A stretch of 12,859 nt of DNA, taken from assembly GCA_023264315.1 (NCBI GenBank), contig JALQST010000042.1:1-12859 (forward strand), in the 5' to 3' direction. Origin of the DNA: Nodosilinea sp. BSH.14. Lineage in GTDB: Bacteria > Cyanobacteriota > Cyanobacteriia > Phormidesmidales > Phormidesmidaceae. This document shows, piece after piece, positions 6,649-12,759 of this stretch. The first letter of the stretch is position 1; each line of letters opens with the position of its first letter. Made by a program: the position numbers and the translations under genes. Under the pieces are notes generated by a model, which saw only the letters and a list, made by a program, of their open reading frames with translations, was not told the origin of the DNA and searched no databases.

Positions 6649-7104
6649 ATGAATCACGAGCGTGTTAGAGACCTAAGCACCCTCGCGCCCTGCTTAGTAG
6701 ATACGGGCATGGTCGTTAACAAGGCCGATATGCTTAGGTTGCTCCAAGACCTTGGCCAAGTTAGCTATAGCCACCTTGAAGACGGCGTTGTTCTCTCCGC
6801 CGACCAAGGTTTGATTATGGAGGTCTTCGCCGACTCCCAACAGGCCACGCTCGTTGCTAATCACACCCTTTACATTAACGTTCACAGCTTTGACTACCTC
6901 GAAATGGGCAAAACCGACGGGGCTCAAAGTCATTTTGACTTGGTTCAAGACAATCGTCGGCTGCGATTGGTTCCCCTCTCCGACCCCATGAAGGAGCACA
7001 TGACCCGCACGGTGAACACCGCTGCTCTAGAGGCCATGGTGGCCGATGCCCTCTCTGCCCGGTGGGACGCCTGCCTAGACGACGACCGGAACTTCCTGGA
7101 CTAA
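6649..7104 (+). CDS. Conserved-looking protein of unknown function, 151 aa
   Basis: I do not recognise a named family. The product is soluble and acidic, with no signal peptide or membrane helix. It begins with a leucine-rich stretch (VVNKADMLRLLQDLGQVSY, about 22-40). A beta-rich centre follows (GVVLSADQGLIMEVF and ATLVANHTLYINVHSFDYLE), then RRLRLVPLSDP. A helical C-terminus ends in an Asp-rich tail (DACLDDDRNFLD). The alternation of strands and helices looks like a small alpha/beta domain of a cyanobacterial hypothetical protein. The ATG at 6649 follows an in-frame TAA three codons upstream; Met21 (6709) is an alternative. No clear Shine-Dalgarno is seen. The gene stands alone, divergent from cobS and convergent with psaI. 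Confidence 0.8.
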   Translation: MNHERVRDLSTLAPCLVDTGMVVNKADMLRLLQDLGQVSYSHLEDGVVLSADQGLIMEVFADSQQATLVANHTLYINVHSFDYLEMGKTDGAQSHFDLVQDNRRLRLVPLSDPMKEHMTRTVNTAALEAMVADALSARWDACLDDDRNFLD

Positions 7105-7152
7105 GCGCCGCAAGAGCGCTTCACCGCCATGGCTCACCCCCGGATACCGGGG
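7103..7152 (+). other. Two hairpins just after the 151-aa gene
   Basis: AAGCGC (7103-7108) pairs with GCGCTT (7116-7121), overlapping the stop codon. CCCCGG (7138-7143) pairs with CCGGGG (7147-7152) over a 3-nt loop. Neither is followed by a T-run, so they are possible 3'-end stabilisers and not clear terminators. Confidence 0.45.
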
Positions 7153-7346
7153 ATATACACAATAGGGTCAGGAGCGGTGCGGTTTGATTGTAGCGGAGGT
7201 TCCCGAAAACGAATCACCTGTTTACAAAGAATTTCTAGCCTTTTCAATCGGGCGACTCAAGCTCGCCTCCCAAGCTAGAGCCCATTCGAGCCCTAGGCGA
7301 CTCGTTGAAGGTCTGACGCGGGAAACTTGGCCCAAGAGCAAGGCAT
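7153..7346. other. Intergenic remainder between convergent genes; no gene seen
   Basis: Between the 151-aa gene and the psaI terminator I see no plausible reading frame or known RNA motif. GGCGACTC occurs twice, with a small GGCGA/TCGCC hairpin around the first copy. The full gap between the two stop codons (7105-7468) is 364 bp. Confidence 0.4.
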
Positions 7347-7376
7347 AAAAAAGCCGCCCTGTCTAAGGACGACTTT
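7347..7376 (-). terminator. Rho-independent terminator of psaI
   Basis: On the minus strand AAAGTCGTCC and GGGCGGCTTT form a 10-bp stem with two G-U pairs and a 7-nt loop, and the T-run reads TTTTTT. It lies about 93-122 nt past the psaI stop. A second hairpin (CTACGCCCC with GGGGCGAGTAG, 7403-7427) lies between. This implies a short, monocistronic psaI transcript. Confidence 0.8.
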
Positions 7377-7468
7377 ACGGGTATTGCTTGACAATCCTAT
7401 GACTACGCCCCTAAAGGGGGCGAGTAGCCCAGGGCGACCATGCTCTAGACCCTTAGGGCGAACCTAGC

Positions 7469-7576
7469 CTAGGCTTCTTCGCGCTCAATGTAAAGAAACA
7501 AGAAGGCCATTGCCGCAGCGGGGAACACAATGCCCACTAAAGGAACCAAGATAGAGGGTAGAAACGCAGCAGCCAT
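7469..7576 (-). CDS. psaI: Photosystem I reaction centre subunit VIII (PsaI)
   Basis: A 35-residue thylakoid protein with a single membrane helix. PsaI sits beside PsaL at the centre of the trimeric photosystem I and helps trimer assembly. The translation starts MAAAFLPSILVPLVG and ends FLFLYIEREEA; the SILVPLVG...FPA...FLYIE pattern is typical of cyanobacterial PsaI. The helix spans about residues 7-29 and the C-terminus is acidic. The ATG at 7576 is preceded by AAGGAG with a 9-nt gap, a strong ribosome binding site. psaI is often next to psaL, but psaL is not in this window. A terminator follows, and ureA diverges upstream. The gene is short enough to be missed by length-filtered gene finding. 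Confidence 0.93.
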   Translation of the reverse strand: MAAAFLPSILVPLVGIVFPAAAMAFLFLYIEREEA

Positions 7577-7585
7577 CGGGGTTTT

Positions 7586-7591
7586 CTCCTT
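7586..7591 (-). promoter_or_regulatory. Ribosome binding site of psaI
   Basis: AAGGAG on the minus strand, 9 nt before the ATG at 7576. It helps confirm this very short gene. Confidence 0.75.
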
Positions 7592-7619
7592 CTCACAGTG
7601 AAATCACAGCATGTGCATA

Positions 7620-7625
7620 AGACTA
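7620..7625 (-). promoter_or_regulatory. Possible psaI -10 box
   Basis: TAGTCT on the minus strand fits TANNNT and would give a 5' leader of about 37 nt. No -35 match is obvious. Low confidence. Confidence 0.25.
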
Positions 7626-7665
7626 CTCTGATTTGGGGCGGTGTATGGCGGCGTGTATCCTTTTT

Positions 7666-7685
7666 GTTACAAACTGTTTTACCGT
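7666..7685 (+). promoter_or_regulatory. HLR1-like (RpaB) element between psaI and ureA
   Basis: The sequence is GTTACAAACTGTTTTACCGT. The first half GTTACAAA fits the HLR1 half-site (G/T)TTACA(T/A)(T/A) exactly. A second partial half-site TTTAC follows with a 4-nt instead of 2-nt spacer. RpaB binding at HLR1 is known for many photosystem I promoters under light control. The position, roughly 50-70 nt upstream of a plausible psaI start site, is suitable. The degenerate second half keeps this a candidate. Confidence 0.4.
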
Positions 7686-7737
7686 CTAGCACCCTGGCCC
7701 AAACGGCCCGATGCCGATAGAAAGGGGCGGCGTTTGG

Positions 7738-7743
7738 TACACT
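7738..7743 (+). promoter_or_regulatory. Possible ureA -10 box
   Basis: TACACT, 46 nt before the ureA ATG, resembles an extended -10 element. No -35 box and no NtcA site (GTA-N8-TAC) is seen at the usual distance upstream. Confidence 0.35.
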
Positions 7744-7788
7744 GAAACGAGGCATTCTCCCCTGCATTTCCGTCCTTGAGCTAGGCCC

Positions 7789-8091
7789 ATGCAACTGACC
7801 CCCCAAGAAAAAGACAAGCTGTTGATTTTTACCGCTGCCCTAGTGGCAGAACGGCGGAAAAATCGGGGCCTCAAGCTCAACCATCCAGAGGCGGTCGCCT
7901 ACATTTCGGCGGCAATTTTGGAAGGGGCGCGGGATGGCCGCACCGTGGCAGACCTGATGAGCTACGGCACCACCCTGCTCAGCCGGGAGGAGGTCATGGA
8001 CGGCGTGGCGGAGATGATCCACGAGGTGCAAGTGGAGGCCACCTTTCCCGACGGCACCAAGCTTGTCACCGTTCACGATCCCATTCGCTAA
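7789..8091 (+). CDS. ureA: Urease gamma subunit
   Basis: The smallest structural subunit of the nickel urease (UreABC)3, which hydrolyses urea to ammonia and carbamate in the cytoplasm. Exactly 100 residues, the standard length. It begins MQLTPQEKDKLLIF and carries LNHPEAVAYISAAILEGARD (35-54), GRTVADLM and the C-terminal FPDGTKLVTVHDPI, all typical of UreA. The nickel site lies in UreC, so no metal ligands are expected here. The ATG has only a weak AGG-type ribosome site. Instead of ureB, an S41 peptidase-like gene follows on the same strand, with ureB after it. psaI diverges upstream. The identification is near certain. Confidence 0.97.
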   Translation: MQLTPQEKDKLLIFTAALVAERRKNRGLKLNHPEAVAYISAAILEGARDGRTVADLMSYGTTLLSREEVMDGVAEMIHEVQVEATFPDGTKLVTVHDPIR

Positions 8092-8096
8092 GGCTT

Positions 8097-8112
8097 ATCA
8101 GCTAGGGCTGAT
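8097..8112 (+). other. Hairpin just downstream of ureA
   Basis: ATCAGC (8097-8102) and GCTGAT (8107-8112) form a perfect 6-bp stem over TAGG, five nt after the ureA stop. There is no T-run. It could be an mRNA processing or partial attenuation structure within the ureA-S41-ureB unit. Confidence 0.45.
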
Positions 8113-8186
8113 TGGGCGATCTGCGCCGGGATGGCTCTAGGTTTACCTCATGGACGCTGTTTGACCTGACCCTATCGCTGATTGAC

Positions 8187-9251
8187 ATGGCTTCCTCTGT
8201 TTCCACCGCTGCCGACACCGACTTTCCCCTCCAGCCCGACGATGTGGAGGCGGTGATTGGGGCGTTGGCGGATCAGCTAGATAGCTACGTGTTTCCCGAG
8301 ATCGCCGAAAAAATCCAGGCTGATTTAGATCAGCGCCTCGACAACGGCGGCTATGGTGACATCACCGGGGGGCAACAACTGGCGGATACCCTCACCGCCC
8401 AGCTTCAAGCCCTCAGCCAAGACCGCCACCTGAAGCTGCACTTTAGCCCGGTGCCCCTGCCCCACCTCGAACCCCAGGCCGAACCCACCGCTGATGAACT
8501 GGAACGCCAAGCCCAGGCCAGCCGCCGCCGCAATTTTGACCTCAATAGGGTGGAGCGGCTACCGGGAAATGTGGGCTACATCCAGCTTTTTAGCTTTGAA
8601 CCGCCGGAATTGGCCGGGGATGCTCTGGCGGCAGCGATGACCCTGGTGGCCCACACCGATGCCCTAATTTTTGACCTGCGCCACAACCAGGGCGGATCTC
8701 CGGCGGCGGTGGCGTTTCTCTGTAGCTACCTGTTTCCGGCCCATCCCGCCGTCCATCTTAACGACCTCTACTGGAGCGAAACCGACGAAACCCACCAGTG
8801 GTGGACGGTGCCCCACCTGCCGGGGCCACGGTATTTGGGTAAGCCTGTGTTTGTGCTTACCAGCCCAGACACCTTCTCCGCCGCCGAAGAATTTGCCTAC
8901 AATCTGCAAACCCGCCAGCGGGCCACCATCGTCGGCGAAACCACGCGGGGCGGGGCCAACCCAGGCCGAGGCTTCCGGCTCCATGATCACTTTTGGGTGT
9001 TCATGCCTACGGGGCAGGCCATCAGCCCGGTGACGGGCAAAAACTGGGACGGTACGGGGGTGATTCCCGATGTTAAAGTGCCCACGGAAATTGCCCTCGA
9101 AACTGCCCACGTGATTGCCCTCACCCAACGGCTGGATGCGGGGGCCGAAGGCGTGGCGCGGCGGGAAATCGAAGAAACCCTGCCTGTGGTGGAGCGGGCC
9201 ATGCAGCAAAAGCGCCAAGATTTGATTGCCAACCTAGGAGGTAAAGGATGA
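8187..9251 (+). CDS. S41 family peptidase-like protein inserted between ureA and ureB
   Basis: A serine peptidase homologue of the S41 (tail-specific/IRBP-like) family; its substrate is unknown. From the ATG at 8187 it has 354 residues. The N-terminal helical region (about 15-85) resembles the IRBP-type N-terminal domain. The core then carries RVERLPGNVGYIQLFSF (121-137), DLRHNQGGSP (163-172), TSPDTFSAAEEFAYNL (225-240; likely nucleophile Ser231) and RATIVGETTRGGANPG (245-260). There is no PDZ domain and no signal peptide, so a cytoplasmic location is inferred. In CtpA-type enzymes a lysine about 25 residues after the serine completes the dyad; none is evident here, so activity is uncertain. 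The last four bases overlap ureB as ATGA, and its final codons contain ureB's ribosome site. A TTG at 8112 would add 25 unlikely residues and lie within a hairpin. Confidence 0.9.
   Translation: MASSVSTAADTDFPLQPDDVEAVIGALADQLDSYVFPEIAEKIQADLDQRLDNGGYGDITGGQQLADTLTAQLQALSQDRHLKLHFSPVPLPHLEPQAEPTADELERQAQASRRRNFDLNRVERLPGNVGYIQLFSFEPPELAGDALAAAMTLVAHTDALIFDLRHNQGGSPAAVAFLCSYLFPAHPAVHLNDLYWSETDETHQWWTVPHLPGPRYLGKPVFVLTSPDTFSAAEEFAYNLQTRQRATIVGETTRGGANPGRGFRLHDHFWVFMPTGQAISPVTGKNWDGTGVIPDVKVPTEIALETAHVIALTQRLDAGAEGVARREIEETLPVVERAMQQKRQDLIANLGGKG
9236..9242 (+). promoter_or_regulatory. Strong Shine-Dalgarno of ureB inside the S41 gene
   Basis: AGGAGGT is a full match to the anti-Shine-Dalgarno sequence, 5 nt before the ureB ATG. 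With the ATGA overlap it points to coupled translation of the peptidase-like gene and ureB. Confidence 0.85.
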
Positions 9252-9553
9252 TTCCTGGAGAACTGCTCCCCGCCGAGGGCGAGATCGAACTCAACACCGG
9301 AAAAGCCACGGCTACGCTGACGGTGGCCAACACGGGGGATCGCCCCATCCAGATCGGATCCCACTTCCATTTTTACGAAGTCAACGCCGCCCTCAGTTTT
9401 GACCGAGACCAAGCGCGGGGAATGCGCCTGGATATTCCAGCGGGCACCGCTGTCCGCTTTGAACCAGGGGATGAGCGCACCGTTACCCTAGTGGCCCTCG
9501 CCGGAGAACGCAAGGTCTACGGCTTCAACGCCAGGGTTGAAGGCAGCCTGTAG
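9248..9553 (+). CDS. ureB: Urease beta subunit
   Basis: The second small structural subunit of urease, which packs against UreA and UreC in the trimer of trimers. 101 residues, the normal length. Typical features are MIPGELLP at the start, ELNTGKATATLTVANTGDRP (15-34), IQIGSHFHFYEVNAALSFDR (35-54), GMRLDIPAGTAVRFEPGDER and LVALAGERKVYGFN. The start ATG overlaps the TGA of the S41 gene and has a perfect ribosome site. ureC, which normally follows ureB, is absent: a repeat and a minus-strand gene follow instead. The catalytic subunit and accessory genes ureDEFG must lie elsewhere if urease is functional. Confidence 0.97.
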   Translation: MIPGELLPAEGEIELNTGKATATLTVANTGDRPIQIGSHFHFYEVNAALSFDRDQARGMRLDIPAGTAVRFEPGDERTVTLVALAGERKVYGFNARVEGSL

Positions 9554-9556
9554 GGC

Positions 9557-9597
9557 CAGATCCCCTCTCTCTGTGGGAAAGGGTTGGGGGTGAGGGT
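9557..9597. repeat. Dispersed intergenic repeat (REP-like) after ureB
   Basis: The run CCCCTCTCTCTGTGGGAAAG, followed by GGTTGGGGGTGAGGG, resembles a pyrimidine/purine palindromic repeat widely scattered between bacterial genes (CCCTCTCCC...GGGAGAGGG...TGAGGG). It forms an imperfect hairpin and may serve as the 3' end of ureB. The family assignment is from memory of the pattern. Confidence 0.5.
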
Positions 9598-9614
9598 GCA
9601 AAACCTCGGTCTAT

Positions 9615-9908
9615 TCAAGAGCTGCGGCGGTCGCGCTGGATGTCGTAGATGGCCTTTTCCCAGCACCATTGCTCGCTGTGGTTGGGGTTACGAAGCTGGA
9701 CTTGATCCACCAAGCGCTGGGCCACATCCTGGTTGCCGCCCACCAGCCGCAGCAGTTCTCGCCGCGTGGAACCCCTGACCGAGCGGGCTGTGGTGGGGGC
9801 CGTGGTGGATCGGGGGCGATGGTAACCTCTCCCCCGTCTACGAAAACGCCGGAGCCAAAAGAACAGCCCCACAAGCAGCGCTATCGCTAACAGAAAAGAA
9901 AGATCCAT
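9615..9908 (-). CDS. Small membrane-anchored protein of unknown function, 97 aa
   Basis: I do not recognise a named family. The product begins MDLSFLLAIALLVGLFFWL, one membrane helix at about residues 4-19. A very basic juxtamembrane run follows (RRFRRRGRGYHRPR, 20-33), then a Thr/Ser/Arg linker. A compact C-terminal part (about 50-97) contains LLRLVGGNQDVAQRLVDQV and NHSEQWCWEKAIYDIQRDR. That part resembles small C-terminal helical motifs of cyanobacterial hypothetical proteins. By the positive-inside rule the basic side faces the cytoplasm. The ATG at 9908 has no strong ribosome site. It lies 65 bp downstream of another small gene on the same strand and converges on ureB, so the two small genes may be co-transcribed. 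Confidence 0.75.
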   Translation of the reverse strand: MDLSFLLAIALLVGLFFWLRRFRRRGRGYHRPRSTTAPTTARSVRGSTRRELLRLVGGNQDVAQRLVDQVQLRNPNHSEQWCWEKAIYDIQRDRRSS

Positions 9909-9973
9909 GTCCCCACATCGTTTCTATGCCTAGGCCCCATCCTAGCGCAGTCCCTCGGGGTTCCTTGGCAGCC

Positions 9974-10234
9974 CTAGATTTCAGCAGAAAAGCGCTCCGT
10001 GGGTTGATTGGTAGACCACTGATATTCCACGGGTAGGTGGGACAATTTGCAGGTTTCCTCAATCTGCCGCTGCTGGGACAGCGCCTTGCGCAGGGTGATG
10101 ATTAACTCCTGGGTTTGTCGCCGGAGATCCGGGGACTGATACACCGTTGCCATGGTTTGCTGCTCTAGCAATCGCAGGAGCAATTCGTAGTGAATGTGGG
10201 AGGGAAGTGGAACTGATTGACCCGAACTCACCAT
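9974..10234 (-). CDS. Small cyanobacterial protein, possibly DUF5340
   Basis: 86 residues of unknown function. The core LPSHIHYELLLRLLEQQTM (10-28), then LRRQTQELIITLRKALSQQR (37-56), reads as two helices likely to form a helical hairpin or coiled coil. The tail EYQWSTNQ is also distinctive. I recall very similar short proteins across cyanobacteria annotated DUF5340, but cannot check this here. It is soluble, with no signal peptide. The start is ATG at 10234, with a G-rich stretch upstream as a weak ribosome site. trpC ends 114 bp upstream on the same strand; the small membrane protein gene lies downstream. Confidence 0.75.
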   Translation of the reverse strand: MVSSGQSVPLPSHIHYELLLRLLEQQTMATVYQSPDLRRQTQELIITLRKALSQQRQIEETCKLSHLPVEYQWSTNQPTERFSAEI

Positions 10235-10348
10235 AGATGCCGTGCCCCCAAGGCTACCCCTAAAATGAACCTGTGACCGGATTTACCGGCGCGAACCGCT
10301 GGGCGATCCAGCCGCCATGCCAGCTTCCCTAAGCTCCCCGATTGGCCG

Positions 10349-11242
10349 CTAACCCGCCGCCGATGGAAACAGTTGGGTGATGGCAACCCCTGGATCGGGC
10401 TGGCGCATCAGCGATTCTCCGACCAGTATGGCACTGGCCCCAGCGGTCGCCAAGGTTTCCACGTCGGCGGCGGTGAAAATCCCCGATTCGGCCACAACGA
10501 GGGCATTTCTGGCCTGGAGCTGATCCCGGCGGGCAGCGATCAGGGTGTCGGTGGTGGCCAGATCGGTGGTGAAGGTTTCCAGGTCGCGGTTGTTGATGCC
10601 GATCAGCGTCACCGCCGGAATCGCCAGGACTCGATCCAGTTCCTCCAGGGTATGGATCTCCACCAGCGCCGCCATTCCCAGGGCCTTAGCAATCTGCACA
10701 AAGTAGCGCAGGTCTTTGTCGGACAGCACCGCCGCAATCAGCAGCACCGCATCGGCCCCTTTGCAGCGGGCCAAATACATCTGGTAGGGGTAGATGATGA
10801 ACTCCTTGCAAAGCAAAGGAATTTCCACCGCCTGCCGCACCTGGGCCAGATAGTCAAAATCCCCCTGGAAAAAGGCTTTGTCCGTCAGCACCGAGAGGCA
10901 AGCGGCCCCGTGGCGGTTGTAGGTTTGAGCGATGGCCACGGGATCAAAGTCTTCGCGGATCACGCCCTTGCTGGGGGAGGCCTTTTTGACCTCAGCAATC
11001 AACGCTGGGGAGGTTGGCCCCTGGCGCAGGGCGGCGATGAAGTCCCGCGCTGGGGGAGCAGTCAACACCTCCCGCTGAAGGTCGGCCAAGGGCAGGCGTT
11101 CCCGCAGTTGGGCAACTTCCTTTTCCTTGTGCCAGACAATTTTCTCTAGGATATTGCGCGGCTCCGCATCGGGAGCCTGGACTTGGTAATGCAAATGCTT
11201 CACCGCAACGGGGGGATTGGGAGGACGACGGCGGATGGTCAT
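10349..11242 (-). CDS. trpC: Indole-3-glycerol phosphate synthase
   Basis: Cytoplasmic TIM-barrel enzyme of tryptophan synthesis that closes CdRP to indole-3-glycerol phosphate with loss of CO2 and water. 297 residues: the usual ~260-residue barrel plus an N-terminal extension typical of cyanobacteria. The catalytic series is intact: AEVKKASPSKG (Glu84, Lys86), PLLCKEFII (Lys146), LVEIH (Glu195), IGINNRDL (Asn217) and AESGI (Ser253), with the phosphate loop LVGESLMR near 273-280. I aligned these by spacing to the Sulfolobus enzyme. It is not fused to TrpF. The ATG overlaps the lpdA stop as ATGA, so it is probably translated by coupling from lpdA. A small AGCTT/AAGCT hairpin follows the gene (10322-10335). 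Confidence 0.96.
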   Translation of the reverse strand: MTIRRRPPNPPVAVKHLHYQVQAPDAEPRNILEKIVWHKEKEVAQLRERLPLADLQREVLTAPPARDFIAALRQGPTSPALIAEVKKASPSKGVIREDFDPVAIAQTYNRHGAACLSVLTDKAFFQGDFDYLAQVRQAVEIPLLCKEFIIYPYQMYLARCKGADAVLLIAAVLSDKDLRYFVQIAKALGMAALVEIHTLEELDRVLAIPAVTLIGINNRDLETFTTDLATTDTLIAARRDQLQARNALVVAESGIFTAADVETLATAGASAILVGESLMRQPDPGVAITQLFPSAAG

Positions 11243-12675
11243 GCGGGCACCACCACAGCACGCTTGAAGGCTTCGTCCATCACCTCGGAAAGGGTGGGGT
11301 GGGTGTGGACGCAGAAGGACAGATCGGTGACGGTTTGCCCCTGGTGGATGGCGTTAGCCGCTTCTTGGATCAGATCCGCCGCATGGAGGCCGATGATGTG
11401 CGCGCCCAAGATTTCCCCGGTGTCTTTGCGGTAGATCACCTTAGCGAGACCTTCGGTTTCCCCTTCCGCTAGGGCTTTGGAATTGCCCTTAAAGTAGCTG
11501 CGCACGGTGTCGATGACGAATCCTTCCGCTTCGGCCTTTTCCTTGGCGGCGGGTTCCGTCAACCCCACAAAGCTCACTTCGGGGTGGGTGAAGGCGGCAG
11601 CGGGGATGCTCATGTAGTTGACGGCGCGATCTTGGCCGCAGATGTTCTCCACGGTGATCACCCCCTGGGCGGCGGCGGCGTGGGCCAGCATCATCTTGCC
11701 CGTGGCATCGCCAATGGCCCACAGGTGGGGCACGGGTTCGCCGTTGCGGGTCACTTGCAAACGGTCGTTGACGGGGATGAAACCGCGTCGATCTAGCTCT
11801 ACGCCCACGCGCTCTAGGCCCATGTTCTTGGCGGCGGGGATGCGCCCGGTGGCCACCAGGCAGGCGTCCACTTCTAGGACTTCCACCACTTCCTTGGTTT
11901 CCCGGTCGGCCAGTTCAATCACCACGGGGTTGCCGGGGGTAATGGTCTTGGCGATTAGTCCGGCGCGAGTATCAATATCACGCGGCGCAATCAGCACCCG
12001 CTGGGCCACCTTGGCAATGTCGGGGTCGAAGGTGGGCATGAGCTGATCCAGGGCTTCGATGATGGTGACTTCGCAGCCCAGGGCGGTGTAAATGTCGGAA
12101 AACTCTAGCCCAATGTAGCCGCTGCCGATGATGGCGATCCAGTCCGGTAGCCAGTCCAGCTTCAGGGCTTCATCGCTGGTAAACACGGTTTTGCCGTCGG
12201 TGGTGATGCCGGGGGGCACAAAGGGCACCGAACCCGGAGCCAAAATAATGTCCTTGGCGGTGACGTTTTTTTCGCCCTCGCTGGTGTCGATGGCCACCTT
12301 TTGTTCGCCTACCACACGGCCCCAGCCCTTGATGATATCCACGCCCAGGCGGGTGAGGCTGTTGGTGAGGTCGCCCTGGATTTTGCTGACCAAATTTTTG
12401 GCGTGATCGGCGATGGCGCTGCGGTCGTAGCCCACTTGGCCAACCTGGATGCCCATGGATTTGAGGTGGTGCTCGTCGCGCAGTTCCCGCACCCGACCCG
12501 AAGCCGCCAGCAGCGCCTTGGAGGGAATACAGCCCCGGTTGACGCAGGTGCCGCCCATGACATCCGCTTCCACGATGGCGGTTTTGAGCCCCGACTTGAC
12601 GGCGTGGAGCGCGGCCCCATGGCCTCCTACTCCGGCCCCGATAATGATTAGGTCGTAGTCAAATGCGTCGCTCAC
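11239..12675 (-). CDS. lpdA: Dihydrolipoyl dehydrogenase (E3)
   Basis: FAD-dependent E3 component that reoxidises dihydrolipoamide with NAD+ in the pyruvate dehydrogenase complex and the glycine cleavage system. 478 residues, full length. FAD site IIGAGVGGHGAALHA (11-25); redox disulfide GGTCVNRGCIPSK (Cys44, Cys49); NAD site IIGSGYIGLEFS (182-193); second FAD motif LWAIGDATG; and C-terminal catalytic HTHPTLSE (His457, His459, Glu464) from the dimer interface domain. The start is GTG at 12675, with AGGAG six nt upstream. trpC overlaps its stop by four bases, forming an lpdA-trpC unit. The upstream leader contains two hairpins (12726-12759) that could be regulatory. Confidence 0.97.
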   Translation of the reverse strand: MSDAFDYDLIIIGAGVGGHGAALHAVKSGLKTAIVEADVMGGTCVNRGCIPSKALLAASGRVRELRDEHHLKSMGIQVGQVGYDRSAIADHAKNLVSKIQGDLTNSLTRLGVDIIKGWGRVVGEQKVAIDTSEGEKNVTAKDIILAPGSVPFVPPGITTDGKTVFTSDEALKLDWLPDWIAIIGSGYIGLEFSDIYTALGCEVTIIEALDQLMPTFDPDIAKVAQRVLIAPRDIDTRAGLIAKTITPGNPVVIELADRETKEVVEVLEVDACLVATGRIPAAKNMGLERVGVELDRRGFIPVNDRLQVTRNGEPVPHLWAIGDATGKMMLAHAAAAQGVITVENICGQDRAVNYMSIPAAAFTHPEVSFVGLTEPAAKEKAEAEGFVIDTVRSYFKGNSKALAEGETEGLAKVIYRKDTGEILGAHIIGLHAADLIQEAANAIHQGQTVTDLSFCVHTHPTLSEVMDEAFKRAVVVPA

Positions 12676-12681
12676 AGCAGG

Positions 12682-12686
12682 CTCCT
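12682..12686 (-). promoter_or_regulatory. Ribosome binding site deciding the lpdA GTG start
   Basis: AGGAG on the minus strand, 6 nt before GTG 12675. It supports the non-ATG start. Confidence 0.7.
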
Positions 12687-12725
12687 AAGGCAAACCCAAA
12701 ACGTACAACAATCCTCGCCCAGGGT

Positions 12726-12759
12726 GGATCGCTGATCCCCGGAGGATAGAACATCCTCC
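12726..12759. promoter_or_regulatory. Two adjacent inverted repeats upstream of lpdA
   Basis: GGATC (12726-12730) pairs with GATCC (12734-12738) over GCT. GGAGGAT (12741-12747) pairs exactly with ATCCTCC (12753-12759) over a 5-nt loop. They lie 51-84 nt upstream of the lpdA start and could be operators or leader hairpins. A further small repeat, AACAC/GTGTT, lies at 12788-12801. No regulator can be named. Confidence 0.45.

Noticed and set aside
8664..9412. Long minus-strand frames opposite the S41 and ureB genes
   Set aside because: GC-rich coding DNA commonly leaves open antisense frames. These have no recognisable motifs, while the plus-strand proteins are clearly real.
7789..9553. Recent mobile insertion as the origin of the S41 gene
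   Set aside because: No terminal inverted repeats, target duplications or transposase are seen, and the ATGA overlap and shared ribosome site argue for an integrated operon gene.
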